64,000 bases of DNA from Allomyces arbusculus (lineage: Eukaryota; Blastocladiomycota; Blastocladiomycetes; Blastocladiales; Blastocladiaceae): NCBI GenBank assembly GCA_027604705.1, contig JADHYV010000001.1, forward strand, positions 558,001 through 622,000. Reading direction: 5' to 3'. Both the position numbers and the translations under genes were made by a program. Shown here piece after piece: positions 1-10,666 of the stretch; the stretch's first letter is position 1; each line of letters opens with the position of its first letter. Under the pieces are notes generated by a model. That model was not told where the DNA came from. It saw nothing but the letters and a program-made list of their open reading frames with translations, and did no database searches.

Positions 1-73
1 CGTACGGCTCTTTCCTCATTTGGGTTGCGATTATGAACCGTGGATCTCACGAATTTCCGCGGATCGGGGACAG

Positions 74-302
74 AGGCGTCGAGTTCAACCAGCTCCTCGC
101 CGAGCCCAAGCTCGCCAAAGTGCCGGTGCTCGTCTTTGCCAACAAGCAGGACGTGCCCGAGGCGCTCCCTGCCGACGCTGTCGCGACCGCGCTCGGACTC
201 AACACGTTGCGCGACCGCGCCTGGCAGATCCAGGCCTGCTCGGCCGTGGCCGGGACCGGTGTCCAAGAAGGAATGGAGTGGGCGTGCAAAACCACGAAAT
301 GA
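74..302 (+). CDS. ARL3: ARL3-like small GTPase, C-terminal exon (partial)
   Basis: Last exon of an Arf-like GTPase; the rest lies before the window. The frame reads FNQLLAEPKLAKVPVLVFANKQ and carries the NKQD guanine-specificity motif, then DRAWQIQACSAVAGTGVQEG, and stops at 300-302. This matches the ARL3 subfamily closely ([27 protein letters not shown] in animals). The exon probably starts just after an AG at 72-73. ARL3 is known to release lipidated cargo from UNC119/PDE6D carriers and is tied to cilia and flagella, so its presence agrees with a flagellated fungus. ARL2 is the main alternative, but the C-terminal SCSA-type block favours ARL3. Confidence 0.85.
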
Positions 303-609
303 GCCAGACGACGACGCGTCGGTGGAGAGGGTAGGACTGCGTTTGTGTGGACGGGTGGAGAGGGTGGAGATTGCAGAGCAGAGGGGGACTGGTCTCATGG
401 CACAACCGTTTTGGCGTTCCTCGTTTCGTTTCGTTTCGTTATTCGACTGGTGGATAATCACCAATATACCGTGGATACTCGTGGTGCGCGCCCGTCACAG
501 CGATCCTCGACCTCATCGATTCGGAGAGAACAAAATGAGTGGTCTGCATGTATACGTTCGGTGGTACCCATCCTACGTCCAAAATTCAGCTCCCTCCCTC
601 CCCCTCCGC
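303..609. other. Intergenic, convergent 3' ends
   Basis: This stretch separates the ARL3 stop from the CLC stop on the other strand. It contains a short GTTTC pentamer run near 421-440 and no convincing coding sequence. It presumably holds both 3' untranslated regions. Confidence 0.5.
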
Positions 610-3600
610 TCACCCGCGCGCATTTCCACCCAACAACGACCGAAATACGCCCAAATTCGGCGAATCCACGGACCCGCCCCATCCCTCACTCCCGACCGGC
701 GACCCGACCTGCCTCAACGGCACCATAAACTCATCCCCCAAATCGTCCTGCTCGACCGAATCCATTCTGCGCACGCGCGGGGACCACTCGGCCGCGCGCC
801 GGGCCAAACTCGTTGGCGCCCTCGACGCCGCGCGCGAGACCGCCGCCGACGCGCGGCCCATGACCGCGGCTAATTGCCGGACCCGCGGCTCAATCAACGG
901 GTCGAGCACGGGCGCCTGGTCGCGCTCGCGCTGCAGGGCCGCGGCGGTCCCCTGTGCGGCGTGCGCGGCACGAACCATGTCTTTCTTGGTGACGAGACCG
1001 CATAGCCGGCCGGCGTGTTTCACGTAGACGTACCGCAGACCGAGCTTGCAGAAAAGTTGATGCGCAAGGGCCGCGGGGGCCGTGGGCGGGAGGGCCAGCG
1101 GCGTCGCGTCGGTGAAGGAGCGCACGTCAACGTAAATGACGGGGGACGCGGTGGTGGTGGAGGACGAGGAGGAGGATGCGGGGGCTGCTGCGGTGGCGGT
1201 GGGGGACGGTAGGAACCAGGTCGAGGTTTCGGGGGTCGCGAGGCGCGTTGCGGCGTGCGCGGTGGCCGACGAGGAGGACGCAGCGCCTGCCGTCCCAAGC
1301 CGCGTCTTGTCGCTGGACGCATGCCCGGGGGTAGCCGGGACGGGCGAAACAAAATAGACGGGCGCGTTTGGGTACCTTGCCGCGGTCGTCGACGTGGCTA
1401 CCAAGCACAACAATCAGTCCTCCATCGGGCGTCGTCGACCAAACCGACATGAAAGCCCGCGTACCCAGGGCATACTCGAGATCCTGCCGCGTAATACACC
1501 CTTCAAGCCCCATCCGCACTGGATCATCGACAATCGGAAACGTGCCGACCGGCATCCGGTCCAGCGCAGCGCGCACCTGCGCGACGGCCATGCCATTATG
1601 CAACACGACCAAGTTCTCGGCGGGGGTCATGACATGACCCAGCGGGAACGGCACGACCGGGTCGGCGCGGTCCGCGTCTTTTGGGTCGAGGAACGGGTAC
1701 CCGCGCAGCTGAATCGTCAGGTTTGCCAGCCCGTCGCGTCCGCCTACGAGGTCGGCAACAAACTTGGCCACGACCACGACGAGAATCGTCGGCAGGACAA
1801 AGTTGAGCGCGCCTGTCAGCTCAAAGAGAATCACGACGATGCTGATGGTCATACGCTGTAGATGTCGGAAGAATGGGTCAGTTGTGCTCTGTGGAGGTTC
1901 GCGATGCACGAGTGGAGCGAGCGTACCGTCACGCCTGTCAGCGCGGCCGCCGCACCGAGCAACGCGTAGCTACCCGGCGTTACGCACACGCGATCGGCAA
2001 ACTGGCACGATGCAAAGACGGGCCATTCTGGGAAATTGCTAGACGGCAGGCGTGGGTCAGGGTCAGCAATGCGCGCCGCTGAAACGCCTCACGCATAGTC
2101 AAGCGTACCTCTGCACTTCGCTCACCATGATCCCGAGAATGCGGCCGCCCGCCGCGCCAATGGCCATTGCGGGTACGAACATGCCCGCGGGCACCTGACA
2201 GCCGAACGTGACGACCGACGTGACAAAGCGAATGACGACCGTGTAGAGGAGCAAAATACACGTCCATACGAGCGAGTCCGAGCTGAATAGAGTGACATGG
2301 GTGAGCGAATTGGCACAGAAGCAAATTGTCAAACTGCATATGGGTTCAACGCACTTGCACATGCCATGGTAATTCTCTTCCTTGCATTCGCGAAAGAGGC
2401 CGCCGAGCAGCGAGAGCATTGGGTACCTAAATCACGCATCGGGGGGTCAGCTCGGTGGATTCAGTGGGGATAGCGTCACGTCACGGAATTGTCGTACCGA
2501 GAGAAGCTCGTCAAGTACGAGAAAGCGGCCGTGACGAGCGCGAGGAGCGCAGCCTCTTGGATCGGGTGGTTCCGGCAAAACATGGACTGCTGCCGCCCGA
2601 GCTGAATGCGAACAAACCACTTGTTGAAGGCCGCACCGAGCAGTCCCTGCGCACCAAAAAGCATTAGGTTATCCACCCACGGATCGTGCCCACAAGTCAT
2701 TTCAGCGACGTACCCCAACGACCGCAACCAGCACAAATGGCACGAGCTCAAATAAGTGCCACTCGCGGTTGTGCGTGACTTGAAACGCAACCATGGTGCC
2801 CGTCTTAAACGGGTCAAACGCCTGTAGTGTCAAGGTCGCGACCAGGCAGCAGAAGAAGGACATGCCCATGACAGGTAGTGGGAAGAAGGTGGCAACTTCC
2901 TCAAGCGCGTAGAGAATCCCACCAATCGGACTAGTCATGAAACGCGATCAGGTTGTCGGTTCACCGAGTGTCACGAACGAACACTGTCACGTACCTGCCA
3001 AACGCAACCGCGATCCCCGCCGACGCGGCACACGAGAGAAGATACGTCGCGCCCGCATGATCGTCGCGGTACCGCGGGAACATGCGCGAGACGAGTCGAC
3101 CAATACACGCGGCAATATGCACAAGCGGCGCCTTGTTCCCAATCGACAGGCCGCTCGCAACCGACAGGATCAGACCCATGCACTTGGTGAGTCCCGTCTG
3201 CAGCGACAGCACGCCCGGCATCATGAACCCACCGAGCATTGTCTTGATTTGAGGAATCCCACTGCCCGGACCGTGTTCCGGAGCAAAGGTAATGACGAGA
3301 AAGGCCGAGGCCGCGGCGAAGAGAACCTACTAGCGGGGGGACGGCGTGGATCAGGCTGCGGTGCCGAAATGCGGGGTTGCGTCAGGAAATGCGGGATACG
3401 GACGGCCCATGCAATGTAGAAGACGAAATTGATCGGGAAGAACGAGTGCAGGCCGAGAAAGAAATAGCTCCACTCGTGCCAGTCGTCGCACGTGCCATCT
3501 GAAATGATCAACCGCGGCCACGTTTGGTGAGCAAGGGGCGTCTGCTGTAGGATAAAGCCAGCAAACCGAGGCCCCAAACGTCGCAGTGGCACCACAGGGG

Positions 3601-4337
3601 CAACAGAAGCAGGATCACATACCTGCGTCCCAATTCTGCCAACAGCACTTTTTCTGGTTCAGGTACGGGTAGGGCTTGCAGAAGCCCGTCTTGAGATCGC
3701 TGGCCCACTCGAGCGTGACGCCGAGCCAAGCGGCAACGCACCCGACAAGGATGCCCGTCACGGTCACGGCACCCCATGCTTGCATGTCGTCCCACACGTC
3801 GGACGCGTCGTAACCAGGGATGCCGCCACCCGGCAGGGGCCCTGCCCCCATCAGGTCGGCCGACCCGCGTCGCTGCAGCCAGTGCGATGGACCGACTGTG
3901 CCAGCTCTGCGCCACGCCTGGACACGGCGCGCATGCGCGCGACGTGCACGTCGAGCTCGCTCGCGCACGACATGGTGCATCCAGTCGAGTGTGCTAAACT
4001 GGTCGTAGCGGCGGTGCGGCGCGGCCGTGGAGTCGTCGTCGTCATCGTCGTCGCCGTGGGATGAGGGCACGGGTCGGGCCATTCTGGTTTTTGCGTCGTC
4101 GACGGAAAACGTGGGGATCGCGTCGAGCGCGGGATCATGATCGTCGGCCGACCAAATTGTGGTCACGTTGTGGTCGGCGAGCGGCGCGTAGCGTGGCGCG
4201 GTTGGCGCGGAAGACGATGAGAACCACGAGCTTGGGTCGGTGGACAAGTTGCGCGCGTCGTGGCCATGATCGTTGTCGTCGTCGTGGTCGCGCACGGGCA
4301 CGAGCCGGAACCCGTCGCGGGAGCGCGAGCTCGACAT
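610..4337 (-). CDS. CLC-family chloride channel or Cl-/H+ antiporter with two CBS domains
   Basis: Minus-strand gene of about ten exons: 4337-3623, 3498-3404, 3326-2995, 2930-2714, 2646-2498, 2426-2355, 2282-2109, 2038-1927, 1855-1402 and about 1187-610. These sum to 965 codons in phase; the last join (1402/1187) is the least certain. CLC signatures appear in order: GPGSGIP (anion filter), a GNKAP block in place of the usual GKEGP, SPIGGILYALEEVATFFP with the internal proton-glutamate position kept, and GMFVPAMAIGAAGGRILG. Two C-terminal CBS halves follow (PIVDDPVRMGLEGCIT and GRLCGLVTKKDM). The N-terminus is an acidic, Asp-rich cytosolic tail. The usual gating glutamate is replaced by lysine. 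The product likely acts in an endomembrane or the plasma membrane. The start ATG at 4337 is shared with a head-to-head promoter facing the MIC26-like gene. Confidence 0.88.
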
Positions 4338-4731
4338 GGTGCGTGCAATCCCGCGGGCGAGGGCTGGATGAGCGCGTGTCGAGTGGTCGCCTTAGGTCCA
4401 GGTTGCGGAGCGCCCGTGCTGAGCGTACTGGCGCAAGAAAGCACGTCGTCGTCGTCGCCGTCGTTATCGTCGTGGAGAAGCCGGCAAGGGGCCGAGTCGA
4501 GCGCGAGCAGAGCGAGATTGCTTTTCTGTGAGGTGGAGCCTGGAGACAACCGCGAGCGACCCTCGTGAACGCTCGGCGATCGTCGTGACGGCAGGGTCAC
4601 GCCCTCGTGCCAAAAGCAACATCTGGACCACCATCTCCACCTCACCATCGCTGTGGATTCGCGCCGCCGCAAAAGACGAGCTGCTGCCCGCCCGGTGCCC
4701 GCCGCACTGCACGCAAACGGAACCGACGACC
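4338..4731. promoter_or_regulatory. Head-to-head intergenic region, CLC / MIC26-like
   Basis: About 394 nt lie between two divergent start codons and must contain both 5' untranslated regions and promoters. No TATA box or other clear element stands out. The assignment rests on position only. Confidence 0.35.
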
Positions 4732-5867
4732 ATGTCCGCACTGTTTGCCGCCCGCCGCCTTGCCGCGCCGGCCGCTGCCGCCACGGCCGCGGCCGCGCTC
4801 TATGTCAACTCGACGCCCGGCTCGCCTGCCGCGCCCGCACCCTTCTTTGCCGTGGCCCACATGGACGCGGCCGCCGCGACGGTGCCGCGCACCAAGCTGC
4901 CCATCTACGACCCGCCGGAGCCCGAGTACGAGGTCGTCGACGTGCCCGCCAACGCCGTCGAGCTCACCGTGCGCGAGACGCGCTACGCGCTTCGCGATGC
5001 GTTCGCCGGGACCAAGGTATTGCGAGAATGCTGGTCATGGGCTCATCAAGCAGGCAACCTGCGTAGTCGGGTCTTTTGGATGCATCGATGCCGATCCTCA
5101 CCAAACGCTGGCCGCCCGGCTGTCGATCTTCTAGGACTCGCTGCAGTCGCTCGTCAGCGGCTGGATCTCCGTTGAGAACAGGTTCACGGGTACGGGGATC
5201 CATTGATGCCGGCCCCGTACGATCATTGCACAGCGCCTGATCGCTCCATGCCCCTTACAGACGCCGTCCAGAGCGTCAAGTCGCCCGACGAGCGCCTGAT
5301 GCCCGCGTCCCTCTACGTGGTCGTGGCCGCCTTTACCGGCTCGTTCCTGGTCCGCAACCGTACGCTCCATCATCTCCGTCCTCTCTACCCTGCTCCGACT
5401 CGACCGCTCACCGCCCGCACCTCACAGGCAACATCCTGATCCGCGCCATTGCCCCGCCGGCCTTCCTGATCGCGGCCTCGACCTACTTCCTGCCCTACAC
5501 GACGACCAACGCCTACAATCTCGTCTTCAACAACCTGCCGCCCGAAGCGCAGCAGTCGATTGAAACGGCCGTGCAGCACACGGAAATGTCCGTGTCTATG
5601 GTGCGTGACCGCGTCACCGACCTGCAGCAGCAGGCACGTAAGATGCAGCAGGACTTCAAGACCGAGGCACGCAACGCCGTGCCGTCGGCGCTCAAGTCGT
5701 TCCTGCCCGGTGGCGCCACGGGGAGTGATGCGGTGGTCCCGGCGGTGGCAGTGCGGCCGTCGACCGAGGAGGTCGTGGCCAAGGTCGAGAACATGTACTC
5801 GACCCGTGGGAAGCCCGGGGTCAAGGAGGTCATTGAGCAGGACCGGCGCGAGAGCAACGAGGCTTGA
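4732..5867 (+). CDS. MICOS subunit of the MIC26/MIC27 (ApoO-like) family
   Basis: Four exons (4732-5016, 5135-5189, 5261-5359, 5428-5867) give 292 codons in phase. The Ala-rich N-terminus (MSALFAARRLAAPAAA) looks like a mitochondrial targeting or inner-membrane signal. Next comes KLPIYDPPEPE, then the ApoO-type core: a short helix, SPDERLMPASLYVVVAAFTG, and a second hydrophobic segment ending in a tyrosine-rich turn (STYFLPYTTTNAYN). Family members sit in the inner mitochondrial membrane and shape crista junctions with MIC10 and MIC60. The C-terminal ~130 residues are a polar, coiled-coil-like tail, longer than in the animal proteins. MIC26 and MIC27 cannot be told apart here. The start was chosen as the first ATG before the signal-like stretch. 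Confidence 0.75.
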
Positions 5868-6165
5868 AGTGGACGGACGGGTTGTGCGATACGCAGGTGG
5901 CAGGGAACACATATGTTCCTGGGTCTTTAGCGTGCGTGGAATGCAAGAATCTAGTTTTGTATCAGCAAGTTGACACTACCCGTTGCCCGTCCGCCGCTGT
6001 TCATTGCTAACGCATGGTTGATTCATTTCGCCCGTGTCCACCCCGACCTCAGCCGCTTCTTGGCGGCCGCTTTGAGCCTTGCAGCTCATCCGTGCTCGTA
6101 GTCTCTTCGGCGCCTTTGCTCTCCCCACCCTTCACCTCGGCTGGTAGCTGTGCCCCGCCTTCGGC

Positions 6166-7939
6166 CTATACCTCGGGCACTGGATCGACTGCGGTCGGAC
6201 CAACGATCATGGGCGTCAGCGTGCCGTGTCCCGTACTGACCCCATCGGCGAGACTCCCAATCGAAACGACTGGCGGGCTCTGACGACCCTTGATGGGCGA
6301 CGCAACCAGCTCGTGCGTACTGGCGATTCGCGCCGTCGCCGTTGGCCCGGCGACCGCACCGCCACGCGCCGGGGGCCACTCGGACAATGTGCCTGGCTTG
6401 GCTGCCGACTACATACGCGAGTAACCATAGTCAGTCGAACCCTCCCCACCCACCCAGCGATTCCGACAAACGTACCACCGCCTCTCCACCCACCAGCGCT
6501 GCCACCCCTTCGCTCCCCCACGCGACCCCACCGCCCTCCCCCGTCGACATCGCACCGCTCGACGTTTTCGCACGGTGCGCGCGCATCACGCGCTTGAGCC
6601 TCACCACGCACTGCATATTCAGCGCCGCATACACCTTGATCAACCCGGAACTGACCGCGTACTGCAAGACCACGGGCCACTCGGAATATGGCGGGTTCAT
6701 GGCGACCGCGGCCCACGTCAGCGTGATTGCAATACACGCCGTCATGCACGCGCCCAGCAGGTGCAAGTCGCGCTTGAACAAACTGCGCTCGGCCCGTCGT
6801 CGCGCGGCCGTTGTCTCGCGCCGGCGCAGGCCAGTACGGGGGGCGGTTTCGGCGGGCACGACGCGGCGCGTGGACAGGAGCGACGTGAGTGCCGCGGTCA
6901 CGCGCATCGCCGGCGGTGGCGGCAGACGTCCCGCTGTCGCATGGGAGGGGGCGAGCGCGTGCGAGCTGCACGCCAGCGCGAGCGTCAGGTTGCTGGTCGC
7001 GGGCGCGATCGCGATCGAGTCGGTCTTGGCGAGCGGCAGTCGTGGCGCGTCGGCAACAGCAAGTGGCTCGACTGCGGCCGAGGGGGATCCGCGCAGGACC
7101 GCCGATGGCGCGCCGGGAAGGACGGTGGACGGTGTTGCGCGCAGGACGTTCGAGACGGACCCGAGCGACATGGCTGCGTTCACGTCCTTGTGCACCTCGT
7201 GTACGAGCCGCAGACCAAGGACCATGATGGTCGTGTCAAGCACGCCGTACATGACAAACGCGACGACGGAAGTGAAATCGTCGAATTGAACGGTGACGTC
7301 TTTCAGCTCGCCGTAGAACGGGTCCAGCGGCAGGAGGTCGACGACGACCACGAGAACTTCGGCCGCGAGCCGGACCACACACGCCGTGACCGCTACGGCG
7401 AGGAGACCACGCGATACGAGCTGCTGTGTGGCCGCAAGCGACGCGAATGCCGCGCGAAACCGTGCCGCTGAGAGCGCGACCATGAGCGCGGAACTGACAT
7501 TATCGGCCAAGTCGTTGACGACGCCCGACACGGCCACGATCGCGCAGTCGTCGCGCAGGTGCGGGAGCCGGTGCGCGTAGGGCCTTGTGCACGAGGGCGC
7601 AAAGTAACCCGCGGCCATGGCAATTGCGGAAATGTGCGCCAGCGCCATGACCGACCACATGGACAGCGCCAGGATGCTGAACATGTGCCGGTGTTGTGAA
7701 CAGAACCGGGCCGACCGCGCGAGCCAGATAGCCGAGATGGGGAGCAGCGAAATGGAGACGCCGAGCGCAGCCCACAGTTCGGGCGCGCCAGGCGGGAGGA
7801 GCATGTCCAGCGTCGCATCTTGCAGTGGTGGCGAGCTGCCATTGTTGCGCGGGGTCAGGTTTGCTGGTGCTGGTGCTGGTGCTGGTGCCAACATCGTAGC
7901 ACGGAATGCGACGGTTCTGGTGGGTACTGGCAATGCCAT
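6166..7939 (-). CDS. Multi-pass (about seven-helix) membrane protein, unassigned
   Basis: Two exons (7939-6476 and 6408-6166) join in phase through a GTACGT donor and a TATGTAG acceptor, giving 568 codons. A Pro/Ala-rich N-terminus precedes hydrophobic segments near residues 55-75, 90-110, 130-160 (VVNDLADNVSSALMVAL), 175-200, 215-240, 415-435 and 445-465. Between the fifth and sixth lies a long polar loop of about 170 residues rich in Ala, Ser and Arg. The tail after the last helix is basic and then disordered. The topology resembles a seven-helix receptor with a long third cytoplasmic loop, but no family motif is recognised. The gene is divergent from Swd1. Confidence 0.7.
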
Positions 7940-8392
7940 CGGGGGTGGGTGCGGTCGCTGTCACTTTGCAGTTGGACGGGCTTGGCTTGCACGCTGAAGC
8001 TGTTCGATAAATGGCGGAGATGTTGTCGTGGGGAGGATGATTTCCTGTGATGGTGATGATGCTGCTTGGGGCGACCGAGCGTCCCTTGGATGTTAACAGT
8101 CCCAATGTCGATGATTCGAATAATTACCGAGGAGATTGACGCGTCAATTAGTATTACAGCGATGTGTGGCGGGTCAGGCAAGAATGAGCCACAATGAAGA
8201 AACCACGGGCTGCTAGTGGAGGGGCTACCGTGGTCGCAGTGCTTTCTGGTCCTGTGGCGGTGGAGGTAATTAGGAGACATTTTCAAGAGTGTGAGACAAG
8301 CTCGTGACAAACGCCTGACCTCCAATCAGTCCTGCTGCTTTCTTCCGTCGTGATGCAGCCAACGAAAAATCGCTGCCCGAATTCCGACCACC
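7940..8392. promoter_or_regulatory. Head-to-head intergenic region, membrane protein / Swd1
   Basis: About 450 nt between divergent start codons, locally lower in GC than the genes around it. It holds no convincing coding sequence and presumably contains both promoters. Confidence 0.35.
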
Positions 8393-10157
8393 ATGAACAT
8401 CCCGCTCATCGGTACTTGGCGCAATCGCATCCTTGGCAAGCGGAGCATTGATGGCTGGCAGCAAAAATGATATGCGCCACCAACTACCGACGACACCAAG
8501 CTCACCAATGGTCCCACGATTTTGCACGCCATGACCAGAGTCGTGGCTCGACGCCTACCCGACGCAGATTGACTTTTCGATTCCTGATACGAATGTCGTG
8601 GCCCTGGCCTTCAACCGCCGCGGGAACCACTTGGCCGGCGCCGCGGCCAATGGCGCCGTAATTGTATGGGACGTCGACATGTGGTCGGTGCTGCGCCTAT
8701 TGCACGGCCACGCCGCATCCGTCACATCGCTCAGGTGCATCTTTGCTTCACGCATCAGTGCATTATCATTTTGCGGAGTTTGACCAGGGACGTCCTCTAG
8801 CTGGTCGCATTCAGGACGCTACTTGGCCAGTGGTGGCCAGGATTGGCGCTGCATCGTGTGGGACTTGAGCACCGGCGAAGCGATCCACACGTTTGAATTC
8901 GACGTACCCGTCACCAACGTGTCGATCCATCCGTTCAAGAGGTTAGTGCGACCAGCCGCACTCGTCGTGGTGTGGAACGTCCCAAACTGATTGCGACCAC
9001 CCGCTCAACACAGCCATCTCCTCGTCGCAAGCCTGCGATCAAGCCCACCGGTCCTGATCGATACGCGCACGCGCACCACGACCGCACTCCCTGCCGCGAT
9101 TCCACCCGAATTCCGGGACCAGGCGCGCGAAGTCGATGTGCTCGCCTGCTGGGACGCGACGGGCCACTACATTTTCACTGGCACGTCCAAGGGCCACTGG
9201 CACGTGCTCCCGCTCGCCGACCCGACGACACCCGCCTTCATGGACCGGCTCGCCGCGCACGCGATCCGCCACTTTGCGTTTGCGCGGTCCGGGTCGCACC
9301 TGGCCGCGACCGTCAACGACAAGACGATTCGCACCTATCACTTGCCGTACGTCGCCGGGTATCTGGCCGACCGTGCACGGATGGCCGCACAGGTGGCCCG
9401 CGGGGAAGGTGGCAAGGAGGTGCCGGTGCCGCCGTTCGAGTGTGTGCCGATGCTCAAGCTGCAGGATCTGGTCAACCGCAACTCGTGGTGCAGTTCGGCG
9501 TGGGCCGGGAACGAGGAGTTTGTGATTGGTGCGACAGCAGGCCGCATGCACGAGCTAAATGTGTGGAACGTGGCTACGGGCACGCTCGTCAAGTTGCTTG
9601 AGGGACCTTCCGAGCCGCTCTTGGCATTTGCGGTGCGTTGGTTTGTGCAGAGAGAGAGAGAGAGAACACTGATTCACGACTGACGCGCTCGACCGATCCC
9701 CACTTAGTGGCACCCCATCCTCCCCGTGTGTGTGTCGCTCTCGCAAAAGGGCACCATGTACGTGTGGAACACCAAGCCGCGGGATCGGTGGTCGGCGTTT
9801 GCCCCAGATTTCAAGGAAATCGAGGACAATGTCGAGTACGAGGAGCGTGAGGACGAGTTTGATCTCGTCGAGGAACCGACACTGCCGACTGTGAACGGCG
9901 GCGCCGTCTCAGCGGCCGCCAAGGTGACTAAGCCCGCATTTGTCGACCTGGTTACGCCGATCGAGGGGTATACCAAGGTGGCTGAGGACGATGAAAGCGA
10001 CGAGCCCTGGATACTGACGGTCTCGCTCGATCATCCTGTCAGCGGCGCACCACATAGTGCGATGGGTGTCTTTGCTGCGACGCAACCGCCGGCAGCGCTC
10101 GTGTCGGTGCAGCGCGACGACCCCCCGGCGCGCGGGAAGCGGCGACGTGAGGATTGA
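8393..10157 (+). CDS. SWD1: Swd1/RbBP5, WD40 subunit of the COMPASS (Set1/MLL) H3K4 methyltransferase complex
   Basis: Five exons (8393-8411, 8539-8734, 8801-8941, 9014-9632, 9708-10157) give 474 codons in phase. The first exon is only 19 nt (MNIPLI) and was placed because joining it yields MNIPLIESWLDAYPTQ, matching the RbBP5 start (MNLELLESFGQNYPE). WD40 blades follow. Two RbBP5 hallmarks are clear: KLQDLVNRNSW and the activation/hinge segment DRWSAFAPDFKEIEDNVEYE. The tail is basic and ends near GKRRRED. In COMPASS this subunit pairs with Bre2/ASH2L to stimulate the SET domain in the nucleus. An (AG)n tract lies in the last intron. Confidence 0.92.
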
Positions 10158-10298
10158 GGAGATTTGTGTCTGTATGCTTTGTTTTTGGTCGAAGAGGGCC
10201 CCTAAGTCCATTGTTGGAGATCATGTCGCAGTTTGCCAAGGTGCGTAGCAGGCCGTGCGGCAGTCCCGCCATGGCTTGGTGGATAAGAGGCCGTCAGG

Positions 10299-10601
10299 TT
10301 ATGCGCGCCACCAGGTTATCGAACGCTGGGCCACGACGCGCTTGTCCATCGACCCAAGTCGCTTCTCCATCTTTGAATCAGCGCAAACGGCCAACGACGG
10401 TATGGTCAACAAGTACACCTGCAGCAACACGAGCACGTCAAGGACCAGCATGCATGGGCGCGCGTTATCCGGGATCGCGTGGACCAGCGCCACAGTCGTC
10501 GTGATGGAGGATGGCGATCCATGGCGACGCGATGAAGCAGCGACGCGGCCCGGCAAGTTGGTCCAAAAAATGCTCGAGAATTGGGCGGCTATGATGCTCA
10601 T
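10299..10601 (-). CDS. Possible small membrane-protein gene or fragment, unassigned
   Basis: The 509-nt gap between Swd1 and Aip1 holds a 100-codon minus-strand frame starting at an ATG at 10601. It has a GC-rich third-position pattern and one hydrophobic segment (CMLVLDVLVLLQVYLLTIP). Loose resemblance to the C-terminal part of fungal DUF1746 (DSC complex) proteins was considered but cannot be supported. It could be one exon of a longer gene, a pseudogene, or a chance frame. Swd1 and Aip1 both point rightward, so a minus-strand gene would fit the space. Confidence 0.3.
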   Translation of the reverse strand: MSIIAAQFSSIFWTNLPGRVAASSRRHGSPSSITTTVALVHAIPDNARPCMLVLDVLVLLQVYLLTIPSLAVCADSKMEKRLGSMDKRVVAQRSITWWRA

Positions 10602-10666
10602 TCCGATGCCATGATCGACGCGACTTAGCCTGTGATTCTGGTCAAAGAACCCGTCAACTGTGAACA

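Noticed and set aside
10226-10240. Alternative Aip1 start MSQFAK
   Set aside because: It would need a ~550-nt intron and does not join in phase, whereas the ATG at 10667 joins in phase and matches fungal Aip1.
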